Assembly: GCA_963768025.1 (NCBI GenBank)
Contig: CAVYGM010000005.1
Location: forward strand, 62,001 to 126,000
DNA from: CAVYGM01 sp963768025
GTDB lineage: Bacteria; Bacteroidota; Bacteroidia; Cytophagales; Spirosomataceae
Direction: 5' to 3'
Length of the DNA stretch: 64,000 nucleotides
Position 1 is the stretch's first letter. Every line of letters begins with the position of its first letter. A model generated the notes under the pieces. It was not told where the DNA came from. It ran no database searches and saw only the letters and a list, made by a program, of their open reading frames with translations. Made by a program: the position numbers and the translations under genes. Shown piece after piece: positions 18,754 through 29,200 of the stretch.

Positions 18754-20058
18754 TCACCAGCGTACCAGTTTGAATTCCCAATCAGGAACAACTTTTCGCA
18801 TCTCCACCAGATCGTCACGCTTCGTGAGGCCACAGGCGAGGTAATTCTGATGGAGTCGTTCGAGTTCTTTTCTATCCAACTCTACGCCAAGGCCCGGACC
18901 GGTCGGTACGGCCACGGAGCCTTCCTCAAATTTCAGTCGCCCGCCCACGATAACCTCGTCCGACTGCCAGGGATAATGGGTATCCAATGCGTAAGGTACC
19001 TCCGGTATTGCCGCCCCCAAATGCACCATTGCGGCCAACGAAATGCCGAGGTGGCTATTCGAATGCATGGAAAGGCCTTTGCCAAAGGTTTCGCAAATGC
19101 CTGACAAGGTCATGGAGGCGCGTAATCCACCCCAGAAATGGTGGTCGCTCAAAATAATATCTTCGGATCCGAGTGCCACCGCCGAGGGAATATCTTCAAA
19201 AGAAGTGGTACACATGTTTGTAGCAAGGGGAGTTCTTAACGCCTTTCGCACCTGAGCCATATTTTCCTGACCCCGGACGGGATCTTCCAGATATTCCAAA
19301 ATACCTTCCATTTCCTTTCCGTAGGCGATGGCCGTTTCTACCGTCCAGATGGCGTTCGGGTCAATTCGCAACGGAACATCGGGACCAAAAGCTTCCCGAA
19401 GGGCCAGGATGGTATCTACTTCCAGGCGAGGTTCGAAAGCACCACCTTTTAGCTTAATGGATTTAAAACCGAATTCCTTACACATGGCCCTGGCCTGCGC
19501 AACCATTTCCTGAGGCGTGAGTCCACTTGCCTGCCGGGCGGCCGCCCAACCGGTGGCAGTCGGATCTACATTGAATGCAAGTTCTCCCCCAGCTCCTTCG
19601 TATTTGTAAAATAAATAGGCTGAAAAAGGAACCCGATCCCGGAGCCTCCCCCCCAGTAAATCCACCACGGGCCGGTTGGTGACCTTGCCCATGATATCCA
19701 TGCAAGCTACCTCGATGGCACTAAAAATATGAACCATCTTGCGCTGATCCCAGGGCGTAGCCCCTCGTTCAACGGCCTTATCCAGCCCAAATTGGTTGAC
19801 CAAAGCCCGGCGAATGTCATTTAATTGAAAAACATCCTTGCCAATCAACAATTCTCTGGCCGCCTCCAAGGCCAGCTCTATGTCCCGCGTCCCCGGTATT
19901 TCGCTGATCCCGGATATTCCATCGTCGGTCACGAGTTCGACAATCGTGCGCAGCGCGTAGGGAGCGTGTAGACCCGCCGCGTTGAGAAGCGGCGGGTCTA
20001 CGATGGCAATCGGAGTAATGTGGATATCTTTAATGAAAGGGCCTGGGGTCGTTTTCAT
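18754..20058 (-). CDS. gudD: Glucarate dehydratase (enolase superfamily)
   Basis: A 434-residue protein of the usual family length. It dehydrates D-glucarate (often also L-idarate) to 5-keto-4-deoxyglucarate in the cytosol. Visible catalytic residues of the glucarate dehydratase group are KLK (Lys202/Lys204), Asp233 with Asn235 in RIDPNAIW, the EYLEDP metal ligand (Glu258), Asn281 (TNMCTT), Asp305 (SDHHFWGG) and His332 (MHSNSH). The N-terminal capping domain begins at about residue 8 (IKDIHITPIAIVDPPLLNAA). It is the last gene of the sigma/FecR/SusCD/aldarate locus on the minus strand. Its product is cleaved by the aldolase encoded at 23.7-24.5 kb. Confidence 0.92.
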   Translation of the reverse strand: MKTTPGPFIKDIHITPIAIVDPPLLNAAGLHAPYALRTIVELVTDDGISGISEIPGTRDIELALEAARELLIGKDVFQLNDIRRALVNQFGLDKAVERGATPWDQRKMVHIFSAIEVACMDIMGKVTNRPVVDLLGGRLRDRVPFSAYLFYKYEGAGGELAFNVDPTATGWAAARQASGLTPQEMVAQARAMCKEFGFKSIKLKGGAFEPRLEVDTILALREAFGPDVPLRIDPNAIWTVETAIAYGKEMEGILEYLEDPVRGQENMAQVRKALRTPLATNMCTTSFEDIPSAVALGSEDIILSDHHFWGGLRASMTLSGICETFGKGLSMHSNSHLGISLAAMVHLGAAIPEVPYALDTHYPWQSDEVIVGGRLKFEEGSVAVPTGPGLGVELDRKELERLHQNYLACGLTKRDDLVEMRKVVPDWEFKLVRW

Positions 20059-20125
20059 TCAGCAGGTAGGTAGGTTCAAGAAATTACAATTTTTAATCAA
20101 ACAGGCTTTTTCCTTCCGAATACTG

Positions 20126-21244
20126 TTATTGGATTTCATCCGAAATCGTTTGTAAAAGGCCCTTGATGTAGCCATAACAAAAGGCAAACGACTGGGCATT
20201 AGCCGCGGGATTTTCGTGGTGCGGGACGTGATCCGGCATCACCATGCCGTCAAATCCAACGTCACGTAAGGCCCGAACCACTTCCACAAAATTCATGTCT
20301 CCATTGTCGGGATATACCTCCTGGAAATTATTCCAACCTCCTTTGATGTTGCGCAGGTGGATGTTGAAAATCTGCTTCCTGTCACCTACCCATTTGATTA
20401 TAGGAAGGATTTCGGTCCGCGGGTCTTTTAAGCCCTCCGCAATGGAGCCGATACAAAAATTGAATCCATGGTAGGGACTATCGTACAAATTGGCAAAGCG
20501 TTTGATTCCTTCAAACACATTGGGACTATTCCAGCGGGTAATTCCGCGGTACCCTACCGGCGTTGGCGGATCGGCGATGTGGTTGGCCATTTTCACTTTA
20601 TATTCGGCCGCTACGGGAAGGACTCGATCCAGCATGTAGGTAATGCGTTCAAACATTTGGTCAATGGACACGTCCCCCGCGATAGTTTTGGGATCGTTTC
20701 TTTTGAGCGCCTCTTCGTAATTCCAGGTACTATACGAGGCATTTCCCCGCTTCGGATCCACCGTTCGGCCGGTTCGCAAGACGGGCAGAATGGTGGTGTT
20801 GTAGTTGAGAACTTTAATGCCCGTTTTCCCGGCCACCATCACCATCTGTTGCAAAATCTCAATTTCACGATCCCGCTCGGGGCTTTTTCCTAGCATGACA
20901 TTGGGATAATCCACCTTATCAATCCCGGCCGACGTGAGGGGGAAGTGGTAGGCATCCAGACTGATGCCGTACTTCTCGCAGGCATCGCGCTTGGCGTACG
21001 AATCGTCCAGATCCCAACCCTTGCCGGGAATGGTTTTGGGCGATCCCCCGTCAATGTTGTACACCCCGCAGCGTCCTTTCAGTTCCAGATTTTCTACGGT
21101 CGTACCCCCGGACTGGCACCCTACCTTCATCAGTACCTTTCGGGGGGCAGCTGGTTTTACACCCGCCTCAGCCGAGCCGGGTTTTAGTACGGAGGCCCCT
21201 ACCGTGCCTGCCGTAAGGACTTTAACAAAATTGCTACGTTTCAT
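20126..21244 (-). CDS. Mannonate dehydratase-like (UxuA family) TIM-barrel protein with signal peptide
   Basis: A 372-residue protein with an N-terminal export signal (MKRSNFVKVLTAGTVGASVL). The core is related to mannonate dehydratase and xylose-isomerase-like TIM barrels: YGISLDAYHFPL, VAGKTGIKVLNYNTTIL, VKMANHIADPPTP, FNFCIGSIAEG, IFNIHLRNIKGG, ENGDMNF-like PDNGDMNFVEVVRALRDVGF and GMVMPDHVPH. Export plus the UxuA-like core suggests a periplasmic uronate or aldarate-processing or binding protein rather than a standard cytosolic UxuA. Exact reaction uncertain. It is encoded 58 bp upstream of garR's stop region on the same strand and 67 bp before glucarate dehydratase, so it is part of the same unit. 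Confidence 0.75.
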   Translation of the reverse strand: MKRSNFVKVLTAGTVGASVLKPGSAEAGVKPAAPRKVLMKVGCQSGGTTVENLELKGRCGVYNIDGGSPKTIPGKGWDLDDSYAKRDACEKYGISLDAYHFPLTSAGIDKVDYPNVMLGKSPERDREIEILQQMVMVAGKTGIKVLNYNTTILPVLRTGRTVDPKRGNASYSTWNYEEALKRNDPKTIAGDVSIDQMFERITYMLDRVLPVAAEYKVKMANHIADPPTPVGYRGITRWNSPNVFEGIKRFANLYDSPYHGFNFCIGSIAEGLKDPRTEILPIIKWVGDRKQIFNIHLRNIKGGWNNFQEVYPDNGDMNFVEVVRALRDVGFDGMVMPDHVPHHENPAANAQSFAFCYGYIKGLLQTISDEIQ

Positions 21245-21302
21245 TATAGGAAGTGGCGAGCCACCGGTTAAGAGTTATGAAATTTACTTGTACTAGACTT
21301 TT

Positions 21303-22163
21303 TTATTTTTCCAACAGTAGGATCAGGGCGCTATGGTCCAGCTCCCCATTTCCTTTTTCCACCGCTTCTTCCATTTGAGCAGCCACCAGGGCGGTACCTT
21401 TGAGCGGAATTTTGTATTGTTCACCCGCCTGCATGGCGATGCCCATGTCCTTTTTGTGTAATTTTATTTTAAACCCGGGTTTGAAATTCCGGTCAATTAT
21501 TCGCTGACCGTGTAGATCCAGAATTCGGCTTTGGGCAAATCCCCCCAGCAAGGCCTCCCGCATTTTTGCCAGGTTCACGCCGGCTTCATTCGCCAACGTA
21601 AAGGCCTCCCCTACTGCCTGTATGGTCATGCCCACGATCATCTGATTACACGCCTTGGTGGTTTGGCCCGTGCCTGATTCACCCATGTGGACTATGTTTT
21701 TGCCCATTGCCTGGAATATCGGCAAGGCACGGCTGAACCCTTCAGAACTCCCCCCGGCCATAATGGATAAGGCACCTCCCTCCGCTCCCACTTGTCCGCC
21801 CGAAACCGGGGCATCCAGGGCTTCCACCCCTTTTTGCTGCAGGTGATGGTGTATTTCCACCGCCACGGAAGGAGCAATGGTGGACATGTCAATAAACAAG
21901 GCTCCTGGCTTGATGCCCTCCCCTACCCCATCCGGGCCCAATACCACCGCCTTCACATCGGGTGAATCGGGTAGCATCGTAATGACGATGTCCACCGCTG
22001 CGGCAAGTTCCCTAGCGGAACCATAGGGCGTGGCACCTGCCTCCTGCAATCTTTCAGCGGCACTACTTGTAGTGAGAATGGAAACCGAGAAACCTGCCTT
22101 GATCAGGTTCAATGCCATGGGTTTTCCCATGATACCCAGCCCGATAAATCCTATTTTATTCAT
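21303..22163 (-). CDS. garR: Tartronate semialdehyde reductase (2-hydroxy-3-oxopropionate reductase)
   Basis: A 286-residue beta-hydroxyacid dehydrogenase. It reduces tartronate semialdehyde to D-glycerate with NADH or NADPH in the cytosol. It shows the N-terminal dinucleotide motif IGFIGLGIMGKPMA, the substrate-binding DAPVSGGQVGAEGG (about 117-130), the catalytic Lys170 in GQTTKACNQMIVG, and the family C-terminus KKDMGIAM. Length matches GarR/GlxR. It lies between the GntP permease (28 bp gap) and the UxuA-like gene on the minus strand. It would use the tartronate semialdehyde released by the aldolase of this locus. No glycerate kinase gene is in the window. Confidence 0.9.
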   Translation of the reverse strand: MNKIGFIGLGIMGKPMALNLIKAGFSVSILTTSSAAERLQEAGATPYGSARELAAAVDIVITMLPDSPDVKAVVLGPDGVGEGIKPGALFIDMSTIAPSVAVEIHHHLQQKGVEALDAPVSGGQVGAEGGALSIMAGGSSEGFSRALPIFQAMGKNIVHMGESGTGQTTKACNQMIVGMTIQAVGEAFTLANEAGVNLAKMREALLGGFAQSRILDLHGQRIIDRNFKPGFKIKLHKKDMGIAMQAGEQYKIPLKGTALVAAQMEEAVEKGNGELDHSALILLLEK

Positions 22164-22191
22164 TGTTGCGCTTTTAGGTACTTCGTTTGTT

Positions 22192-23637
22192 TTAGACTAG
22201 GGGAAATAACTTGGCTGCTACCATAATGACGACAAGTCCGGTAAGTCCCATGACAACCAACAGCGGGGAAATTGTTTTTAGAGCCTCTTTCTCAGTGAGA
22301 TTACTTAATTTACAAATTATCCAAAACCCCGAGTCGTTCATCCAGGGTACCAATTTGGAACCGCACCCGATGGCCAAACCAAGGTACACCGGATTGAAAC
22401 CCAAATCGGCTTGCAAGGCCATTCCCGACAAAATCCCCGAGGCCGTAATCAACGCCACTGTGGCTGATCCCTGGGCCGTACGGACAATGGCGGCAATGAG
22501 GAAGGCCAGCGGAATCAGTGCCATTTGGTAGTCCTTGGTTAGTTCGGCGATGCGGCTGCTGATACCCGTTTGCTGCAACATACCCCCGAAAGCCCCGCCC
22601 GCGGCCGTAATGAGGATAATGCCGCCGCCGCTCATGAGTGCAGCCTGAACCAACTTAGAAAGTCCCTCTTTATCTCCTTTGCGCTGTTTGACCATCAATA
22701 AAAGAGCAGCGATGCCTCCTACAATAATTGCGGTGTTTTTATTACCAAGAAACCGAATTAATCCTACCCAACCACTTGTAAAAGATGCCTGTACCCCGGC
22801 TGTCTCCGCCGGCGGGAAGGCATTCAGCACCGTATCCAAACAAATGAATACCAAGGGTAACAAAACCGGCAATAACGAAATACCCAGGCCTGGCAGGTGT
22901 CTGTCGTCCTTTTCGGAAGAAGCTTTGATGTCATCCAGCCGGGCATCCAGCGAATCACGAATTTCGATCGGCCATTTGTGATTGGCCCATACCGAAAAGA
23001 AATACCCGGCGGTGATGGTAAACATGCCAACAATGGTTCCCATGATCATCATGAGGCCAATCGGAATCTGCATTTCACCGATCAGAAACAGCGGTCCCGG
23101 TGAGGGTGGAACCAGGGAATTGGCCATGGCTGCGCCGGCCATGATGCACATTACCAGCAATAGGTAGTTTTTTCCGATTCGGAGAGTCATGGCTTTTACC
23201 AAGGGCATCATTAGGAAAATTACCGTGTCAAAAAAAACGGGTACCGCTAGAAAAAAGCTACTCGTTAAGAACGCAATGGGGGCTTTTTCAATCCCCGTAA
23301 GTTTCAGAATAGACCGTATGATGCGCTCGGCGGCTCCGCTTTCCAGGAGGCATTTGCCAATGATGGCCGCCATGGCAATCAGGATTCCGATTTTGGCGCA
23401 AGTGTTGCCAAATTCCGTGGCAATCCGCTCCCCGATATTTTTCTGGGCCAGCGCCGTTGCCACCGCCTGAGTGCTTCCTTTATCGAGCGAATATTGCTCC
23501 ACGGCTACGGCCGGTGTCAGGAGGGCTACCACAAATGCCCCGAATAACAACGCCAGAAAAGGGTGCAACTTTAACCCTATAATCCCCCCCACCACAATAA
23601 GTACGCCTACGGCTAAAATAAAAAACGGATCGGTCAT
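22192..23637 (-). CDS. GntP-family sugar-acid/H+ symporter
   Basis: A 481-residue inner-membrane protein with about 12-14 hydrophobic segments. It belongs to the gluconate permease (GntP/GntT/DsdX) family: IGLKLHPFLALLFGAFVVAL, ESGAAERIIRSILKLTG, AVPVFFDTVIFLMMPLVKAM, SLVPPSPGPLFLIGE and SGGGIILITAAGGAFGGML are characteristic blocks. The family imports gluconate, glycerate or related hydroxy acids with protons. In this locus an aldarate or its product is the likely cargo, which is inference from context. It lies between the aldolase and garR genes on the minus strand. Confidence 0.9.
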   Translation of the reverse strand: MTDPFFILAVGVLIVVGGIIGLKLHPFLALLFGAFVVALLTPAVAVEQYSLDKGSTQAVATALAQKNIGERIATEFGNTCAKIGILIAMAAIIGKCLLESGAAERIIRSILKLTGIEKAPIAFLTSSFFLAVPVFFDTVIFLMMPLVKAMTLRIGKNYLLLVMCIMAGAAMANSLVPPSPGPLFLIGEMQIPIGLMMIMGTIVGMFTITAGYFFSVWANHKWPIEIRDSLDARLDDIKASSEKDDRHLPGLGISLLPVLLPLVFICLDTVLNAFPPAETAGVQASFTSGWVGLIRFLGNKNTAIIVGGIAALLLMVKQRKGDKEGLSKLVQAALMSGGGIILITAAGGAFGGMLQQTGISSRIAELTKDYQMALIPLAFLIAAIVRTAQGSATVALITASGILSGMALQADLGFNPVYLGLAIGCGSKLVPWMNDSGFWIICKLSNLTEKEALKTISPLLVVMGLTGLVVIMVAAKLFPLV

Positions 23638-23748
23638 GGAAGGATTTGTAAGTATAAGGGACGGTGCTACCCGTACGAGGTTATATGAAGGACTGAATCT
23701 AGTTTTTAAGGATAAAAATTTTCCATTGGCCTACCCTGGGCCAGTCCG

Positions 23749-24528
23749 CTAAGTGGATTGAAATGCTTTTCTGAATTCACCCATTTTTTTGGAAAGCGTC
23801 CGTGCCCCTTCTGCCACGAAGGTGGCGTCCGCCCCGCAGGCAATCAACCGGATGCCCAGGTCGTGGTACCTTTGGTAATCGTCCGGATTGAAAAAGAGAA
23901 TTCCCGTTGCTTTTCCTGCTTTCTGGGCGGCGTTGGTGGTTTCCCGCAACGCTTCCTTGAAAAGAGGATGATCAAACTGACCGAAAATACCCAGCTCCAT
24001 CGACAGGTCGGCCGGGCCAATGAACAGCACATCCACCCCTTCCATTTCGGCTATTTCGTCCAGGTGGTTAAGTACCTCCGCCGTTTCTATCTGGACCACC
24101 CCCAGCAGGGCATCGCGGGACGATTCGTAGTAGCTTTGGAAATTTTGGGCAAATTGACTCGCCCGCACCATTTTGGCAACTCCCCGGTTCCCGAAGGGAG
24201 GATAATGTAGCCCGCTGACCACTTTTCGAGCTTCCTCCGGCGTATGTACCTTGGGGCACATTATGCCTTCGGCACCCATATCCAACACACGATGAATGCG
24301 CTGACTCTCGGAGCTTTCTACCCGTACGATTGCCCCTGCCGAGGTGCTTTCCAGGGCCTGAAGCTGGGCCAGCACGTCCTTTTCCGTACCGGCCCCGTGT
24401 TCCAGGTCTATAAGTACCCAATCGAAGCCCGATAGACCCACTATTTCGGCCGTCAGGGAACTCCCCAGGTTTAGCCAGCACCCATTCAGTGTTTCGCCGT
24501 TTTTGAGTCTTTGTTTCAGGTTTTTCAT
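23749..24528 (-). CDS. HpcH/HpaI aldolase, 5-keto-4-deoxyglucarate aldolase-like
   Basis: A 259-residue class II aldolase of the HpcH/HpaI (GarL, RhmA) family. GarL splits 5-keto-4-deoxyglucarate into pyruvate and tartronate semialdehyde. Family residues are visible: DLEHGAGTEKD with catalytic His44, Arg69 in AIVRVES, PPFGNRGVAKM, and the metal ligands Glu148 (QIETAEV) and Asp174 (FIGPADLSMELG). The substrate is inferred from its position between SusD and a GntP permease, with glucarate dehydratase and garR downstream; garL would be the E. coli counterpart. It is cytosolic and cofactor is a divalent metal. Confidence 0.85.
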   Translation of the reverse strand: MKNLKQRLKNGETLNGCWLNLGSSLTAEIVGLSGFDWVLIDLEHGAGTEKDVLAQLQALESTSAGAIVRVESSESQRIHRVLDMGAEGIMCPKVHTPEEARKVVSGLHYPPFGNRGVAKMVRASQFAQNFQSYYESSRDALLGVVQIETAEVLNHLDEIAEMEGVDVLFIGPADLSMELGIFGQFDHPLFKEALRETTNAAQKAGKATGILFFNPDDYQRYHDLGIRLIACGADATFVAEGARTLSKKMGEFRKAFQST

Positions 24529-24621
24529 ACGGGAAGTAGAGCGTTTGTTTAGAAAGGATCCTCTTTTGATTGGGATCTGCTGGGAAAAGCGCGAATCTGG
24601 AAAAATCTTATGTTCTGCTTG

Positions 24622-26147
24622 CTATTTCTTATCCCACCACACCCGGGTATCCAGCACATTGGGGCCCTGCCTGCTGATGGCTTGTTCCACATTGGCCTTG
24701 TTTACGTTCAGCTCAGCGTCCGTATAGGTTAGCCGACGAATGAAAGGTTCGGTTTTCAGATCGCTGCCCGGATACGGATTGGGTTTGAGTACCGGAAAAC
24801 CACTGCGACGGAAATTAGCCCAGGTTTCGGGACCAATCAGAAAGGAAGCCACCCAGTACTGGGTGTTGATCTGCTCCAGTTCTTTTCCAGTGCACCAGCG
24901 GATTGGCTTTGAGGTAGGCGGCAATGGAAGCTTCGGAAACGGCCGAGCTGGTTCCGTAGCCGCTCAGTTGCTCCATGTGCGCCCGAACACCGTTGGCGTA
25001 CAAATCGGCAGCATCACCGGTGGTCCATTTCCTAACCACCGCTTCGGCCAGCAGTAATTGGGTTTGGGCGTAGGTGACGATAAAACTTGGTGCCGGCAGA
25101 CTGGCCATCCGGGTACGGTCGAGCTGGCTGTAGTCCCACAGACTGGCCAGCTTTTTCTGCGGTTACTGCCTTGCCGATGGTTGTATTGTCGAAGCCCAGG
25201 GGCGCCCCAATCTGAACCGCCGTGGTTCGGTTGGCCCGGGCTTCCACCTGTTGCGCCCCACTGGTGGCACCCACGTACCGAACGGCTATGGAGGCCAGGC
25301 GGGGATCGTTGGTTTGGCTCAGATATTCCACAAAATCCTCGGAAAGATAAAAGAATGCCGACTGACCCCCGTTCAGCTGAGAACCCACTGGATTGGTAAA
25401 ACTGGCCGTATGCCGAATGATGGCATTATCGGCGTTGGATTGCATCACCCCACCGGCTACTGCTTTGGCTACGTATTCGGCGGCTTTGGTCGGATTCACT
25501 TTGGAAAGACGCATGGCGGCGCGCAGTTGCAGCGAATAACCCAGTCGTTTCCAACGGGGAATATTTCCATCGTAAAGCAAATCGGTGGCTACTCTTGCCT
25601 TAGTGGCATCCAGCGCGGCGGAGGCTGCATCCAATTCACTCAAAATAGACAGATAAACAGACTCCTGGGTATCGTAAATCGGTTTGTCGATTCCTTCCAG
25701 ATAGCTTTTCCCCGCCTGGGTATAGGGAATGTCACCGTAGGTATCCGTAAGAATCATGAACGAATACGCCTGCCAGATCCGGGCCATGTTGTACAGGTTG
25801 GAGCGGGCTGGTACATCCTTGGTTTTCGTAACCACATCCGTCAGTTCCTTGATCATCGATTGGTAAAACGTATTCCAGTTTCCGGCGGCCACGCTCCGGT
25901 TGTCCTGGTTGAAATTGGCCGCAGACCCTTGCCCGCTAAACGGGGTGATCATTTGCTTCACGATGGTGGTTTCGTAGCTCAGGTTTCCGTAGCCCGGAAC
26001 GCTATTGAGTATGGCGGTATTGAGCTGGTATCCTGGGTCAACACTGGTCAGGGCCACTGGGTTGACGTTCATTTCATCGAATCCCTTGTCGCAGGACGTA
26101 GCGAACAGGCAGGCAACCAGGGCGAGGTATAGGGGTAGTTTTTTCAT
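24622..26147 (-). pseudogene. SusD/RagB-family outer-membrane lipoprotein, two frameshifts
   Basis: The ATG at 26147 gives a lipoprotein signal (MKKLPLYLALVACLFATSC). The body is SusD-like (NVNPVALTSVDPGYQLNTAI, YLEGIDKPIYDTQESVYLSI, LRAAMRLSKVNPTKAAEYVA). Near 25148-25153 an A-run changes frame, so that KKLASLWDYSQLDRTRMASL follows in the next frame. Near 24895 a second shift leads to GKELEQINTQYWVASFLIGP, PETWANFRRSGFPVLKPNPY and the stop at 24622. All expected C-terminal SusD blocks are present across three frames, so it was an intact gene of about 505 residues. SusD proteins cap the SusC channel and capture the ligand. It follows susC directly and precedes the aldolase. Confidence 0.85.
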
Positions 26148-26237
26148 GTAGGTGTTAGGTAGGCAGGCAGGAGGTTGGTAGGTGTTCGCTTCGGATAATG
26201 ACCTGTTAGCTAACACCTTATGACGTACTGCCTTGTT

Positions 26238-29200
26238 TTAAAATTTTACATTCAAATTGAATCCCATGCTGCGGGTAATGGGTAATCCGGTGGCTTCCAG
26301 CCCGATGAGGTTGTCGGACGGGAAGCCAAACTGCTCGGGATGGATATTGGGTACCCATTTTTTGAGCACGGCCACGTTGTTGGCCACCGCATTTACCCGA
26401 AGCCCTTTGATGAAGGGCAAGGCGTTTGGCAAAAAGCGGGAAAAGTCATAGCCCAGGGTAATCTGACGCAGTTGCCACAAGCCCGCGTTGTACACAAATT
26501 CCTCGGCGATGTTCTGGGAGCGCACCGTTTCGTAATACGCTTGTACACCCGACTTGGTTTTATTTACTTCTCCGTTGGGATTGACCCCCTCGCCGACCAC
26601 AAAATTTTGTTCCCGTCCGGCTAAGGTACCCTTGTGCAGTCCGTGTCGCCAGGCATTGAAATTAGTGCCGGAAATCATCTTGTGGCCCAGTTTGAAGTCT
26701 ATCAGGAAGGAAAGGTTTATGCCTTTGTAGGTGAGGTTATTGGTGATTCCACCCACCCATTTCGGCAAGGCACTCCCGAAGGCAATCTGGGTAGCCGTAC
26801 GAAGCGGACGACCGTTGCCTACATCAAACACCTGCCGTCCCTGTTCGTCGCGCAGGTAGCCAAAACCGAACAGCTGGCCCAGGGGCTGGCCCACCACCTG
26901 CCGGAGTTCCCCGGAAAAATCACCCGTTCCGACCGTGATCATGTTATCGCTCACATCATTGCCCAGATTGAGCACTTTTGTTGTGTTATAGGCGGCGTTG
27001 AAGATGAGGTTCCAGGAAAAATCCTGGGTTTTTACCGGCATCACATTCACCAGCATTTCCAAGCCCCTATTCTGGCTTTGGCCCACGTTGATCAGCTGGT
27101 TGAGGTACCCTCCGGCATTGGAGGTCTGGGCCCGGAGTATCTGGTCCGAGGAAAGCTTGTCGTAGTAGGTCACGTCAATACCGAGCAGGGAATTAAACAG
27201 CTTCAACTCAATCCCAATCTCCTTTTCCGATACCCGCATGGGCCGCAGGTTGGCGTTTGGGACGGTAGAGCCGCTGATGCTGGCCAAGGGCTGGGCAATT
27301 CCACTCGGGGAGGGGAATTGCTGGGAGTTGATCCCGTAGAAAAGATTATTGGCATAGGGCGACACATCCGTATCGCTCCCCACTTCGGCGTAGGCCGCTC
27401 TGATTTTTCCAAAATTGATCCAGGCCGGAAGGGAGGTGGCAAAGGCCTGGGAAAACACAAAACTGGCCGTAACGGATGGATACAGAATACTTCGGTTGGC
27501 CGGAGAAAGGGTCGAGAACCAGTCGTTACGGACCGTTCCGTTGAGGAACAGATATTCTTTGAACCCAATTTCGGCCGAAGCGTAGAGGGAATTGACCTGG
27601 CGCTCAGAAAAGTCATAGACCGGATCCCGCTGCCGGCCGTTGCCGATGGTATAGAGCCCCCGGGTATAAAAATCCTGGACCAGTACATTGTGGCGACTGA
27701 TGCGCCGGTACATCTGGTTGCCCCCGACGTTGACATTGACCGCCACGACCCCAAAGGTACGGTTGGCACCCAACAGGAAGTCGGTGTTTAGCTCACGGAC
27801 ATTGCGGCTATCCTGCACGTACTGCCCGTTCACAAAACCGGCCGGGGCGGCGGGTTGGCGCTGCGAGCCGGTGGGAAGGTTGTAGTCCTGCTCGCGGGCG
27901 TAGAAGTCCTGCCCTACCCTTCCCTGCAAAAACAACCAATCCGTAAAATTGTAGCGGGCCGTCAGGTTGCCAAATACCCGGTCGTTACGGATATTGTCAA
28001 ACCGCGACAGGGCAAAGTACGGATTGGTACGGTTGGTAAAACGCGACCAAACGGTTTCGTTGCCATTGGCATCAAAAGCATATTTTTCCAACAGCTCCAG
28101 CGGCATGGAATTGGCCATATTGAACAGCACCACCGGGCTGTAATCCTGTTCGGCAATGTTGGGCGGATTCTTCCGAAATTCGTTGGAGTAGTTGATGTTG
28201 CCCGAAACCGTCAGTTTTTTCAACGATTGGGTAAAACCCAAATTAATCGTCCGCCGGTGGTAACCCGAGCCGGGAAGGATCGTTTTGTTGTCCAGGTTGG
28301 ACGCCGACAGGCTGAAGCCTCCGTTTTCGCCACCGGAAGATAAGGTTAGGGTATTAGTAAAGGTCGAGCCAGTGCGGTAGTAATCCAGGATCTGATTTCG
28401 CTGCGGTTCATAGGGTACCTCCACGTTATCAAACAGGATCTGGGTCATGCCGGGTTGAAATTTTTCCCCAAAACTCCATTGACCAGAGGTTGGAAAGGCG
28501 GCTTTGGGACGTATGCCATTTTCGCCCTGTCCGTACTCATATTGGTAATCGGTGTAGTCCAGGGGAGTGTCGGTGGTATAGTTGGTATTGTAGGAAAGCG
28601 AAATACCGGAGCCCGAGCCCCTGGTTTTTGTGGTGATCATGATCACCCCATCTTTGGCCCTGGAACCGTAGAGGGCGGAGGCCGCCGCGCCTTTCAGCAC
28701 GGTCAGGCTTTCGATGTCATCGGGATTGATGCTGCTGAGGCCGTCGCCGCCATCGGAGGTACGGTTGCTACCCCGCTCCGATACATCGCCGCGCGCGCCA
28801 TTGTTGGTGTTGTCAATGGGTACTCCATTCACGACGATCAGGGGTGAGTTGTTCCCGCCAAAAGACGATTGCCCCCTGATCCGGATTTTGCTGGTCCCAG
28901 CAGGGCCCGATCCGAGGGAAGTGATGTTCACTCCCGCCATTTTGCCCTGCAAGGCATTCATGAAGTTGGCCGTTCGGTTCACCGTCATTTCCTCTGGAGA
29001 GACCGTGGCCGTTGCGTACCCAATGCTTTTGGCTTGCTTCTTGATACCCAATGCCGTTACCACTACCTCTTCCAGCGCTTTGTTTTCCGGTGTGAGCGAC
29101 ACCATGAGATTGGTCGAATTACCCACCGGAAGTTCTTTGGTTTGGTACCCAACGTAGCTAAATACCAATACCGAGGAGGAAGAGGGTACCTCTAACTGAA

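Noticed and set aside
26634..27791. Open frame of 385 codons on the plus strand
   Set aside because: It lies wholly antisense to the well-supported SusC gene and has no family features; a by-product of codon usage.
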